Assembly (NCBI GenBank): GCA_026129305.1
Contig: JAHCII010000006.1
Location: 65,056-104,408 of the forward strand
DNA length: 39,353 nucleotides
Direction of reading: 5' to 3'
DNA from: Anaerolineales bacterium
Lineage (GTDB): Bacteria; Chloroflexota; Anaerolineae; Anaerolineales; UBA11579
Each line of letters starts with the position of its first letter. Position 1 is the stretch's first letter. A program made the position numbers and the translations under genes. The notes beneath the pieces are model-generated. The model searched no databases and was not told the DNA's origin. It worked only from the letters and a program-made list of their open reading frames with translations. Shown piece after piece: positions 23,251 through 31,118 of the stretch.

Positions 23251-24702
23251 ATGAAGCGAACGTATTCCCTGTTGGCGGTTTTGGCAGTCTTGGCGCTTTC
23301 GGCGCTGGCCTGCATCGAATCGACGGACCTGGCCCAGGTCCAGCCCACCCTCGATTCGATGGCGGCCCGGTTGGACGACCTGGACGGCGGCGTCAGCCAT
23401 GAACCCGCCCATGTCCCCAGCGGCGACGTGGGCGAAGCCACGATCGAATTCACCCTGCGCACGGATGCCGAAGGGCACAACCTGGTCTTCCGCGGCGTGG
23501 GCGGCGAGATTGACGGGCAGATCAACCCGACCCTGGTGGTTCAGCCCGGCGACGTGGTGCAGATCACGCTGATCAATGGCCAGGCCGCCGAACACGACAT
23601 CGTCATTGACGAATTTGGCGCTCACAGCGCCTCGGTCACGCAACTGGACCAGAGCGTAACCTTGACCTTCGTCGCCGACCAGGAAGGCAGCTTCGAATAT
23701 TACTGTAGCATCATCGGCCACCGCGCCGCCGGCATGTTCGGCACGATCCAGGTCGGCGCCGGCAGCGCCGGAGTGGATGCGGTCAGCATCATCAAGCACC
23801 CCACAGACCTGCCCGCCCCGGTTGGCGCCCGCGGCCCGCAGCTGGTCCAGGCGGAACTGGTGGCCCAGGAAGTGGTCGGCCAGCTGGCGGGCGGCAGCGC
23901 CTACACCTACTTCACTTTCAACGGCACGGTGCCCGGCCCCTTCATCCGCGCCCGGGTGGGCGACATGGTCGAGATCACCCTGCGCAATGAGACCAGCAGC
24001 GCCTTCACCCACTCGGTGGACTTGCACGCCGCCACCGGTCCGGGCGGCGGCGGTGAGGTCACCCAAGTTGGGGCGGGGGAAACCAAGACTTTCACCTTCC
24101 AGGCTCTGCAGCCGGGCATCTACGTCTACCACTGCGCCACGCCCAGCGTGCCGCACCACATCGCCAGCGGCATGTACGGGCTAATCCTGATCGAGCCGGC
24201 CGGCGGCCTGCCCCCGGTGGACCGGGAGTTCTATGTCATGCAGGGCGAGATCTACACCGCCGAACCCTATGGCACACCAGGCCTGCTCAACTTCAGCCAT
24301 GAGAAGATGTCCCACGAACAGCCCGAGTACTTCGTCTTCAACGGCGCCGCGGCAGCCCTGACCACCGAAGAGCATTGGCTGACGGCCAACGTGGGCGAAA
24401 CAGTGCGCATCTTCGTCGGCGTCGGCGGCCCCAACTTCACCAGCTCTTTCCACGTCATCGGCGAGATCTTTGACCGGGCCTATGCCTTCGGTTCGCTCAG
24501 CAGCCCGCCGCTGACCGATGTGCAGACCATCTCCGTCCCGCCCGGCGGTGCGGTGATGGTCGAGTTCGGCTTGGACGTGCCCGGCCACTACGTGCTGGTC
24601 GACCACGCCCTCAGCCGGGCCGAGCGCGGCCTGATGGGCATCCTGCACGTCGAAGGCCCGCAGAACCCCAACATCTTCCACGAAGGACCGGCCAACCCGT
24701 AA
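23251..24702 (+). CDS. nirK: Copper nitrite reductase NirK, lipoprotein with extra N-terminal cupredoxin domain
   Basis: A 483-residue protein. Residues 1-21 are a lipoprotein-type signal ending in LSALAC (Cys21). Residues 60-170 form an added cupredoxin with a complete mononuclear copper site: His115, Cys152, His157, Met162. Residues 190-470 are the two-domain nitrite reductase of the AniA type: type 1 copper ligands His254, Cys295, His303, Met308; type 2 ligands His259, His294, His452; catalytic Asp257 (HSVDLHAATG) and His401 (SSFHVIGEIFD). All residues for NO2- to NO reduction are present. The fused cupredoxin probably feeds electrons to the type 1 site. The ATG at 23251 (AAGAGG box upstream) is better than one nine bases earlier. 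It acts outside the membrane and heads a cluster of copper/heme-type proteins. Confidence 0.93.
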   Translation: MKRTYSLLAVLAVLALSALACIESTDLAQVQPTLDSMAARLDDLDGGVSHEPAHVPSGDVGEATIEFTLRTDAEGHNLVFRGVGGEIDGQINPTLVVQPGDVVQITLINGQAAEHDIVIDEFGAHSASVTQLDQSVTLTFVADQEGSFEYYCSIIGHRAAGMFGTIQVGAGSAGVDAVSIIKHPTDLPAPVGARGPQLVQAELVAQEVVGQLAGGSAYTYFTFNGTVPGPFIRARVGDMVEITLRNETSSAFTHSVDLHAATGPGGGGEVTQVGAGETKTFTFQALQPGIYVYHCATPSVPHHIASGMYGLILIEPAGGLPPVDREFYVMQGEIYTAEPYGTPGLLNFSHEKMSHEQPEYFVFNGAAAALTTEEHWLTANVGETVRIFVGVGGPNFTSSFHVIGEIFDRAYAFGSLSSPPLTDVQTISVPPGGAVMVEFGLDVPGHYVLVDHALSRAERGLMGILHVEGPQNPNIFHEGPANP

Positions 24703-24710
24703 GCGCTTTT

Positions 24711-24738
24711 GGGAGGGCGGCCTAAAAGCCGCCCTCCC
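24711..24738 (+). other. Intercistronic hairpin after nirK
   Basis: GGGAGGGCGGC / GCCGCCCTCCC, 11 perfect pairs with a six-base loop and no following T-run. More likely a processing/stability hairpin or attenuator, lowering expression of the downstream genes relative to nirK, than a full terminator. Confidence 0.6.
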
Positions 24739-24763
24739 GGTGCCCGCCTTCGCCGGCTCTGCC

Positions 24764-25234
24764 ATGCCCAGTTGGATCAATATTGCTCGCTGGCTGCACA
24801 TTCTGAGTGCCGCCGCCTGGTTGGGAGAAATTTGCCTGATGGCCTTTGTACTCATCCCCCAGGTGACCAAAATGCCGGCCGAGGGGCGCGGCCAGTTTAT
24901 GACCCATTTCTTCCCGCGCATCTCGCGCCTGGCCTCGCACCTCATCGCCGTCACTATGCTCTCCGGTCTGTGGCTGAACTATCTGATGACCGGCTGGCGC
25001 AACATGCATGTCTACCTGACCAGCCGGCACGGCCTGCTGGTGCTGGCGGGCGGCGCCCTGGGCTTGCTTATTGCCCTGGTGCACTTTGGCGTGCTGGGCC
25101 AGTTTGAGACTCGCTTTGCGTCCGGGGACCAGCAGGCCAAAACCCTGCGCCTGATGCAGATCGTGCCCAAGGTCGGTCTGTTGGTGGTCAGCCTGGCCTT
25201 TATCTTGATGATGGTCGCCGCGCGCGGCTACTAA
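24764..25234 (+). CDS. CopD-like four-helix membrane protein
   Basis: A 156-residue membrane protein with four predicted helices. The start WINIARWLHILSAAAWLGEICLMAFVLIP has the H-x5-W-x-G pattern of CopD-type domains, and further His residues lie at the membrane surface (ASHLIAVTM, LVHFGVLG). CopD-like proteins take part in copper handling, and some relatives bind heme b. The ATG at 24764 is chosen over the GTG at 24740 because the latter overlaps the region following the hairpin and adds no conserved sequence. Following nirK by 60 bases on the same strand, it may support copper loading or electron supply to nitrite reductase. Confidence 0.65.
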   Translation: MPSWINIARWLHILSAAAWLGEICLMAFVLIPQVTKMPAEGRGQFMTHFFPRISRLASHLIAVTMLSGLWLNYLMTGWRNMHVYLTSRHGLLVLAGGALGLLIALVHFGVLGQFETRFASGDQQAKTLRLMQIVPKVGLLVVSLAFILMMVAARGY

Positions 25235-25277
25235 CTGGCAGGCTGCTCAGTCTGCCATTCGCCTTAAGGAGGCTGTT

Positions 25278-25652
25278 GTGAAACCTGTTTCTCTTTTGGA
25301 AGATGTTGTCTTTAAAGATAAAGCTGCCAATATCCAACCCATGCTTGTGGATGAAAGCGGCCGAGTGATGCGCTTTGCGCTCAAGCCCGGCCAAAAGATC
25401 AAGCCGCACCGCGGCCCGCAGATCGCCTTGTTGATGATCGTACTGCGCGGGCGCGGCTTGTTCCGCGGCGAAGATGACACTCCGCTCGAGTGTGGTCCCG
25501 GCACAATGCTGGTCTTCGAAGTGGGCGAGCTGCACGGTGCGGAAGCCCTGGATGAGGAACTGGTCTTCCTGGCCATCCTGCGCCAAACCCCGGCGGGCGT
25601 GGCACTGCCGCACGGCGGCCCGGCGGGCGCCGCGCCCATCCACATAGACTGA
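25278..25652 (+). CDS. Cupin-domain protein
   Basis: A 124-residue single-domain cupin. Motif 1 is degenerate, LKPGQKIKPHRGPQIALLMIVLRGRG, with one His in the usual metal-binding pair, and motif 2 is LECGPGTMLVFEVGELHGAEALDE with His near residue 95. It starts at a GTG with a perfect AAGGAGG five bases upstream (25266-25272). It lies inside the nitrite reductase cluster and overlaps the next gene by one to three bases (TGATG). A metal- or NO-sensing role is conceivable but not shown. Confidence 0.8.
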   Translation: MKPVSLLEDVVFKDKAANIQPMLVDESGRVMRFALKPGQKIKPHRGPQIALLMIVLRGRGLFRGEDDTPLECGPGTMLVFEVGELHGAEALDEELVFLAILRQTPAGVALPHGGPAGAAPIHID

Positions 25653-26065
25653 TGCCCCCAATCACCCGCGCCTTCATCAAGGCTTCCCTGCTGTACCTGG
25701 TGCTGGCCATGGGCCTGGCCGTCTTTCAGGTGCTGCAGCCCTGGCTGGGCCTAAACATCAGCGGCTTGTCCCCGGTCTACTTCCATCTATTCCTGGTGGG
25801 TTGGGTGACCCAGATGATCATGGGCGTCGGCCTGTGGTTCTTTCCCAAATACAGCCAGCAGCGTCCACGCGGCAGCCAAACCGCGGCCTGGGCCAGCTTC
25901 TGGCTGCTCAATTTCGGTTTGCTGCTGCGCGCCATGGCCGAGCCGGCCGCCAGCGCCCAGCCGGCTGCTGGCTGGCTGTGGGCGCTGGTGCTCTCAGCCG
26001 TGGCCCAGTGGCTGGCGGCGCTGCTGTTCGTGCTCAACGTCTGGCCGCGCATCAAGGAACGCTGA
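25652..26065 (+). CDS. Small four-helix membrane protein resembling part of heme-copper oxidase subunit I (copy 1)
   Basis: A 137-residue protein with four predicted helices. The second helix has the block YFHLFLVGWVTQMIMGVGLWFFPKY, an H-x5-W followed by FP(K/R), which resembles a heme-copper oxidase/NorB subunit I helix. The next gene encodes a similar protein. It begins at TGATG with the cupin gene and ends at TGATG with copy 2, so the three are translated as one unit. Full oxidase length is about 450 residues, so these are either fragments evolved to separate subunits or an independent family. A role in heme binding or quinol-to-NirK electron transfer is an inference. Confidence 0.6.
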   Translation: MPPITRAFIKASLLYLVLAMGLAVFQVLQPWLGLNISGLSPVYFHLFLVGWVTQMIMGVGLWFFPKYSQQRPRGSQTAAWASFWLLNFGLLLRAMAEPAASAQPAAGWLWALVLSAVAQWLAALLFVLNVWPRIKER

Positions 26066-26496
26066 TGCCGCGCTTCAGCGTTTGGGGCATTCGCCTGGCT
26101 TTGCTCTACTTCCTGGTGGGCATTACTTTCGGGGCCATCCTGCTGGTCAACAAGGCCTTCCCGCTGCACCCGGCCCTGTGGGCCTTGCTGCCGCTGCATA
26201 TCGACTTCCTGCTCACCGGCTGGATCGTGCAGTTGGTCTTTGCTGTGGCTTACTGGATCTTTCCGCGCTTCCGCAGCGAGCCCAAGCGCGGCCGCCCGCA
26301 GCTGGCCTGGGCGGCCCTGGTCGCGCTCAACCTGAGCTTGGCCTTATTGGCTGCCGCCAGCTTGGCTCTTGAACCGGCCTGGCAGCTGCCGGCCCGCGGT
26401 CTGCAAGTGGTCGCCGCTGGCCTGCTGGCCGCCAGCCTGTGGGGCCGGGCCAAGCCCACCGAGACCGGCAAGGCGCTGGCGGAGGCCGCCGACTGA
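26065..26496 (+). CDS. Small four-helix membrane protein resembling part of heme-copper oxidase subunit I (copy 2)
   Basis: A 143-residue protein starting at ATG 26065, overlapping the previous stop (TGATG). Its core LPLHIDFLLTGWIVQLVFAVAYWIFPRF aligns with the matching block of copy 1 (GW[VI]xQ, then W-x-FP[KR]), and both share a following Trp-Ala and Leu-Asn helix, so the two are paralogues. The His is two residues earlier than in copy 1, and Asp occupies the copy 1 His position. Together they have about eight helices and could form a heterodimer. Last gene of the cluster; the next gene has its own promoter box. Confidence 0.6.
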   Translation: MPRFSVWGIRLALLYFLVGITFGAILLVNKAFPLHPALWALLPLHIDFLLTGWIVQLVFAVAYWIFPRFRSEPKRGRPQLAWAALVALNLSLALLAAASLALEPAWQLPARGLQVVAAGLLAASLWGRAKPTETGKALAEAAD

Positions 26497-26507
26497 AATG
26501 TCTGACT

Positions 26508-26519
26508 TATAATCCCTCC
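26508..26519 (+). promoter_or_regulatory. -10 box abutting the zinc-type dehydrogenase start (leaderless-type promoter)
   Basis: TATAAT at 26508-26513, CCCTCC, ATG at 26520. A consensus -10 with no Shine-Dalgarno between it and the start. Confidence 0.65.
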
Positions 26520-27743
26520 ATGCAAGCCGTGCAGTTCACCTTCTCCTACCCGCGCTACGGCCTGGGCCTGGCGCTGGGCGGCCTGGCCCCCGGCATCTTG
26601 TGGAGCGGGGCCTCTTGCACCGTGCTGCGTGACCTGCCCGAGCCAGACTTGCCCGGCCCGGACTGGGCCCGCATCGCCACCCGCCTGGGCGGCATCTGCG
26701 GTACTGATCTGGGCAACATTACCCTCAAGACCAGCCCCTACTACTCGCCCTACAGCGCCTTTCCCTTTACCTTCGGCCATGAGAACGTGGGCGTGATCAG
26801 TGAGCTGGGCGCGGCCGTCAGCGGCTTCCAACCCGGCCAGCGCGTGGTCGCTGAGCCGACCTTGTGGTGCGCCCCGCGCGGCTTTGCCCCGGCCGAGTGG
26901 TGCGCCAACTGCCGGCAGGGCCTCACCAACCGCTGCCTCAACCGCCGCGCCGGCCCGCTGGGTCGCGGCATGTTCATCGGCGCCTGCCCGCGCACCGGCG
27001 GCTCGTGGAGTCCCGCTTTTGTGGCCCACCAAAGCCAGCTATACGCCGTGCCCGACGCGCTCAGCGACGAAGCCGCCCTGATGGTCGAGCCTTTCGCCTG
27101 CGGCCTGCACGCCGTGCTGCTCGACCTGCCGGCAGACAACGAGACCATCCTGATCCTGGGCGCCGGCACGATCGGCCTGGTGACCCTGGCCGCCCTGCGC
27201 GCCCTTGGCAGCCGGGCTCGCGTGCTGGTCTCCGCCCGTTACGCCCACCAGGCCGAGGCCGCCCGCCGCCTGGGCGCCGATGAGGTAATCCAGGGCGGCG
27301 ACCTGTATGCCCAGATAGCCGAATTGACAGACGCCGAACTGCTTCAGCCGCTGATCGGCAAGCGCGTGCTGGAAGGCGGCGTGGACCGCGTCTTCGAGTG
27401 CACCGGGGCTGACAGCGCCCTGGACGACGCCAACCGCCTGGCCCGCCGCGGCGGCACGGTGGTGCTGGTCGGCGTGCCCGGCATCGCCAAAGGCGTGGAC
27501 TGGACCGCCATCTTCAGCCAGGAGCTGCGCGTGCTGGCCGCCACGGAATACAACCACGCCGAGCAGTACCAGGGCAAGACCTGGAAGACCTACGACTTGG
27601 CGCTCGATCTGATCAGCCAGGGCAAAGCCGACCTCGGTTCGCTGGTCAACAGGAAATATCCTTTGGGCCAATACAAGCGCGCTTTGGGCGACTTGGCCCA
27701 AAAAGGTTCGCAGGGCATCATCAAGGCGGCTTTCGAGTTCTGA
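26520..27743 (+). CDS. Zinc-dependent medium-chain dehydrogenase
   Basis: A 407-residue alcohol-dehydrogenase-superfamily protein. Catalytic zinc residues are in GGICGTD (Cys) and FGHENVG (His-Glu); the structural-zinc region is reduced, with WCAPRG, WCANC and RC. The NAD(P)-binding motif LGAGTIGLVTLAALRALG lies near residue 215. The tail is typical of threonine/sorbitol-dehydrogenase-like members. The ATG at 26520 is chosen over a longer frame because of the TATAAT box and because the extension overlaps the upstream gene. Substrate unknown. Confidence 0.85.
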   Translation: MQAVQFTFSYPRYGLGLALGGLAPGILWSGASCTVLRDLPEPDLPGPDWARIATRLGGICGTDLGNITLKTSPYYSPYSAFPFTFGHENVGVISELGAAVSGFQPGQRVVAEPTLWCAPRGFAPAEWCANCRQGLTNRCLNRRAGPLGRGMFIGACPRTGGSWSPAFVAHQSQLYAVPDALSDEAALMVEPFACGLHAVLLDLPADNETILILGAGTIGLVTLAALRALGSRARVLVSARYAHQAEAARRLGADEVIQGGDLYAQIAELTDAELLQPLIGKRVLEGGVDRVFECTGADSALDDANRLARRGGTVVLVGVPGIAKGVDWTAIFSQELRVLAATEYNHAEQYQGKTWKTYDLALDLISQGKADLGSLVNRKYPLGQYKRALGDLAQKGSQGIIKAAFEF

Positions 27744-27772
27744 GAACCGGCAGACAAGCCGCAGCCTACGGG

Positions 27773-27784
27773 TACAATCCCCAC
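27773..27784 (+). promoter_or_regulatory. -10 box abutting a GTG start (leaderless-type promoter)
   Basis: TACAAT at 27773-27778, six bases CCCCAC, GTG at 27785. It is the only one of the six that precedes a GTG. Confidence 0.55.
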
Positions 27785-28315
27785 GTGAGCCAGCCCCTGA
27801 TTGCCCAAATTTCCACCCGCACACTGCGCAAACGCGTCGGCGCCAGCATTGCCCTGCTGGGCTTCATCATCTTTCTTCTCGGCGCGCAGCCGCACTGGTT
27901 CGGCTGGCCCGCCGGCCCGGTGGTGGGCGTAGTCCAGATCCAAATATTCATGCTGGGCCTGGGCTTGATCGCTCTGGGCGGCTATCTAGTAATGGAAGCG
28001 CTGTGGAGTCACAAGGACAAGCTGGTCATCACGGAGTTGGGCGCCCGCCTGGTGGGCACCGGCTACGTGATCGCGCTCACCTCGGGCATGGCAGACGTCT
28101 TCGGTCTGGGCACCCGCCCTTTGCCGGCGGTGCCGTTCTTTGGTTATTGGCAAGGCCGCGGCGTGCTCATTGGCCAAATGGTCATCTTCCTGGGCTTGTT
28201 CATGATGTCGCCCTGGCTGGCGCGGATTAACCTGGGCCGCTTGGTCGCCCGGTTTCGCTCGGCGTTGGTCAAGGGGAACCGCGCCAGCCAGAAACAAAAA
28301 ACCACCCGGAAATAG
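27785..28315 (+). CDS. Membrane protein of unknown function
   Basis: A 176-residue protein with about four transmembrane helices (roughly 20-37, 46-70, 88-105 and 122-142) and a strongly basic tail rich in Lys, Arg and Gln. I do not recognise the family. It begins at GTG 27785 with a TACAAT box directly upstream. It is convergent with the ferredoxin reductase gene; its stop codon lies inside the shared terminator hairpin. Confidence 0.7.
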   Translation: MSQPLIAQISTRTLRKRVGASIALLGFIIFLLGAQPHWFGWPAGPVVGVVQIQIFMLGLGLIALGGYLVMEALWSHKDKLVITELGARLVGTGYVIALTSGMADVFGLGTRPLPAVPFFGYWQGRGVLIGQMVIFLGLFMMSPWLARINLGRLVARFRSALVKGNRASQKQKTTRK

Positions 28316-28331
28316 GATTACTTCCGGGTGG
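28302..28331. terminator. Terminator between convergent genes at 28.3 kb
   Basis: CCACCCGGAA / TTCCGGGTGG, ten perfect pairs with a ten-base loop. Read on the minus strand it is followed by TTTTTTG, a good U-tract for the ferredoxin reductase gene; the plus-strand side is weaker and contains the stop codon of the membrane protein gene. Confidence 0.75.
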
Positions 28332-28351
28332 CCGCTTTAGTGACTGGATCG

Positions 28352-29695
28352 CTAAGGCTGTTCCGCCAGCAATTTGCCGATCACGCCCAGCATTTCTTCA
28401 TTATTGTCGAACTTGAAATCGGGCAGTCCCTGCTCCGTGGCGATTGCCGCTTCGGCGGCTTCCAGCCGCAGCAGATCGGCTTTGCTCACCACTGGTTCCG
28501 TCTGGCTGGCTGCCGCCGCGGCCAGGGTCGCCAGCGGCTGGCCGCCGCGTGCCGGCTTGCCTTGCAGGCTGGCCAGCACGGCCTGCGCCGCGTTGGTGCC
28601 GTCTTTGCGTGCCGTGCCCACCAGGCCGGTGCTGGCCTCGCGCGCCCAGCCGGTCAGGAAGACGCCGTCCAGGCCAGCCGCCTCGTACGACTTCTCATCG
28701 ACCGGAAAACGCGGCGCCGGCTCCTTGGCGAAGTCGCCCCATTTGTCCAGCGGCAAACCCAGCTCCGGGTTGACCCGGTCGCCAATACAGAAGATCACCG
28801 TATCGCAGGGGATTTCCTGGTAGCTGCCCAGATCCACCGCTTTGGTGCGGCCGTCCGCCTGCAGCTCCAGGCGGGTTTCTTCCACCTGCAGGGCGCGCAC
28901 CCGGCCCTGCTCGTCGCTCAAGATCTGGTGCGGCGAGGCCAGGAAGTGAAAACGGAAGCGCGTGTCGGAGATCTTCTCCTCCGCCCCCGCCAGCGCCGAG
29001 AGAATGAAGGCGCGCGCCGCTTGCGAGTCCTGCCCGGCGGCCAGCATCACGCTGCGCGTGCGCTCAATTTCCGCGTCCAGCGCCGCCTGGTCCAGGTTGT
29101 GGACCACGGCTTCCATCTCTTTTTTGGTGAACTTGACATCCGCCGGGCTGCGCCGCGCCACGGCCACCACCTCGTCCACTTGCAGCTCGCGTACCAGCCA
29201 ATGGGCAATGTCCAGCATAACGTTGCCCACGCCTACACACACCACGCGTTGGCCCACCGGGAACTGCTGGCGGCCAAAGGGCGGCAGGCGGTTGTAGTGA
29301 TAGACCAGGTCCTTGGCGTGGTAGACCCCCGGCAGGTCCTCGCCGGGCAGGCCCAGCTGTTTGGTGCCCTGGGCGCCCACCGCCACCACCACCGCATCGA
29401 AACCCATGGCCTGCAGCTGTTCCAGGCTTAGCGGTCCGTCCTGGCGCACCTTCAGGTTGCCAAAATACTGGATATTGGGTTCGGTCAGGATGTTGCGCGT
29501 TTGGCGGCGCAGGCCGTCCTTCATCTTATACTTGTTGGGATAAATGCCGTACTCGGCCAGGCCGCCGGCCTTGATGTCGCGGTTGATCAGGGCCACTTGC
29601 AGGCCCGCGTTGGCCAGCTCACGCGCCGCGTACAATCCAGCCGGCCCGGCGCCGATGACCGCTGCGCTATAGGGGGAGTAGTCTTTTTCGTTCAT
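28352..29695 (-). CDS. FAD-dependent ferredoxin/adrenodoxin-reductase-like oxidoreductase (FprA type)
   Basis: A 447-residue flavoprotein. The FAD motif AVIGAGPAGLYAARELA is near residues 12-28, the NADP-binding motif VVCVGVGNVMLDIAHWL near 155, and the second FAD contact FLTGWAREASTGLVGTARKDG near 350 matches the GW-x-G-T-x-K-D-G block of FprA/adrenodoxin reductases. It transfers electrons between NADPH and ferredoxin. A C-terminal tail of about 70 residues (Leu-rich helix LRLEAAEAAIA) extends beyond the family core. The ATG at 29695 has an AGAGGA box; the longer frame to 29779 adds basic residues without conservation. Confidence 0.87.
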   Translation of the reverse strand: MNEKDYSPYSAAVIGAGPAGLYAARELANAGLQVALINRDIKAGGLAEYGIYPNKYKMKDGLRRQTRNILTEPNIQYFGNLKVRQDGPLSLEQLQAMGFDAVVVAVGAQGTKQLGLPGEDLPGVYHAKDLVYHYNRLPPFGRQQFPVGQRVVCVGVGNVMLDIAHWLVRELQVDEVVAVARRSPADVKFTKKEMEAVVHNLDQAALDAEIERTRSVMLAAGQDSQAARAFILSALAGAEEKISDTRFRFHFLASPHQILSDEQGRVRALQVEETRLELQADGRTKAVDLGSYQEIPCDTVIFCIGDRVNPELGLPLDKWGDFAKEPAPRFPVDEKSYEAAGLDGVFLTGWAREASTGLVGTARKDGTNAAQAVLASLQGKPARGGQPLATLAAAAASQTEPVVSKADLLRLEAAEAAIATEQGLPDFKFDNNEEMLGVIGKLLAEQP

Positions 29696-29774
29696 GGTCC
29701 TCTGCGTTGCCCGCTGGGCATTGTATCGTGGTTTGGCGCGGGTTCTGTGGCCGCCGCGCTTTGCTTGGGGCGAA

Positions 29775-29802
29775 TTCACTATGGGTCACACTGTGCTATA
29801 GT
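29775..29802 (+). promoter_or_regulatory. Promoter of the M16 peptidase operon
   Basis: TTCACT (29775-29780), 16-base spacer, TATAGT (29797-29802), followed by a 23-base leader with AGGAAAG before the ATG at 29832. Shows that this genome also uses ordinary leadered transcripts. Confidence 0.5.
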
Positions 29803-29831
29803 TTGTGGCGTTTCGTTAAACTAGGAAAGTT

Positions 29832-31118
29832 ATGGATGTCCTGAAAACCACCCTGTCAAACGGCCTGAACATCTTTTTAAAGGAAATCCACACCACGCCC
29901 ATCATCAGCCACTGGTTGTGGGTGCGGGTCGGTTCTCGCGATGAGACCCCGGGCATCACCGGCGCTTCGCATTGGGTTGAGCATATGCAGTTCAAAGGCA
30001 CCCAGCAGTTCCCCGCCGGCCGCCTGGACAAAGACATTTCCCGCGACGGCGGCTTCTGGAATGCGATGACCTACATCGACTGGACCGCCTATTATGAGAC
30101 CATGCCGGCCGAGAAGATCGACCTGGGTCTGCGCCTGGAGGCCGACCGGCTGATCAATAGCGACTTCGACCCGGACGAAGTCGCCTCCGAACGCACCGTG
30201 ATCATCTCCGAGCGCCAGGGGCACGAGAACAGCCCCATCTTCCGCCTCGACGAGGACGTGCAAGCCGCCGCCTTCGACCAGCACCCCTACCGGCACGAGG
30301 TGATTGGCCGCATGGCCGATCTGGAGAGCATGACCCGCGATGATCTCTACCAGCACTACAAGCGCTTTTACACGCCCAACAACGCCATCCTGGCGATGGC
30401 CGGCGATTTTGACAGCGCCGAAATGCTGGAACGCATCCGCCAGCTTTACGAGGGCATCCCCGTCGGGCCGGCGCCGGCCCGCGTGGCCGCCCCCGAGACG
30501 CCGCTCAGCGCCGAGCGCCGCGTACTCACCCAAGGCCCCGGCGAAACCGTCTTCGTGCGCGCCGCCTACCGCGCCCCGCACGCCCAGGACCCGGACTTCT
30601 TCGCCCTCAGCGTGGCCGACAGCCTGCTGGCCGGCCCCAGCAACCTGAACTTTTTCAGCGGTGGCATTTCCAACAAGACCTCACGGCTCTACCAGAACCT
30701 GGTGGAGAAAGAGCTGGCTGTGGGCGTCAGCGGCGGCCTGCAGGCCACGATTGACCCTTTCCTCTACGACATCACTGCCGTGGTGCACCCAGAGCGCAGC
30801 GCTGACGAAGTCATCGCCGCGCTGGATGGCGAGATCGCCCGCCTGCAAGATAGCCCGCCCAAAGCCGAAGAGCTGGCTCGCGCCGTCAAGCAGGCCCAGG
30901 CGCTCTTCGCCTACGGCAGCGAAAGCATCACCAACCAGGCCTTCTGGCTGGGTTTCGCTGAGATCTTTGCCGACTATGCCTGGTTCGAAAATTATCTGCA
31001 GCGCCTGGCGGCGGTCACCCCTGCCGATGTGCAGCGCGCCGCCCAGACCTATTTGCAACCCCAGCGCCGCGTCTTGGGCGTCTACCAGCCGGATGGCCGC
31101 CCGGAGCAGCCCGCATGA
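29832..31118 (+). CDS. M16 family zinc peptidase, catalytic subunit
   Basis: A 428-residue M16 peptidase. The inverted zinc motif HWVEH is at residues 47-51 (His47, Glu50, His51) and the third ligand is Glu127, 76 residues later, the usual spacing. The second half is the non-catalytic M16C domain. It should be active with its partner, the next gene, as in two-subunit bacterial processing proteases that degrade short peptides. No signal peptide is visible, so it is probably cytoplasmic. The ATG overlap (ATGA) with the partner indicates coupled translation. Confidence 0.93.
   Translation: MDVLKTTLSNGLNIFLKEIHTTPIISHWLWVRVGSRDETPGITGASHWVEHMQFKGTQQFPAGRLDKDISRDGGFWNAMTYIDWTAYYETMPAEKIDLGLRLEADRLINSDFDPDEVASERTVIISERQGHENSPIFRLDEDVQAAAFDQHPYRHEVIGRMADLESMTRDDLYQHYKRFYTPNNAILAMAGDFDSAEMLERIRQLYEGIPVGPAPARVAAPETPLSAERRVLTQGPGETVFVRAAYRAPHAQDPDFFALSVADSLLAGPSNLNFFSGGISNKTSRLYQNLVEKELAVGVSGGLQATIDPFLYDITAVVHPERSADEVIAALDGEIARLQDSPPKAEELARAVKQAQALFAYGSESITNQAFWLGFAEIFADYAWFENYLQRLAAVTPADVQRAAQTYLQPQRRVLGVYQPDGRPEQPA

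Noticed and set aside
25652..26496. A complete cbb3 oxidase or nitric oxide reductase
   Set aside because: Each protein has only about 140 residues and four helices, lacking the six His ligands of a full subunit I.
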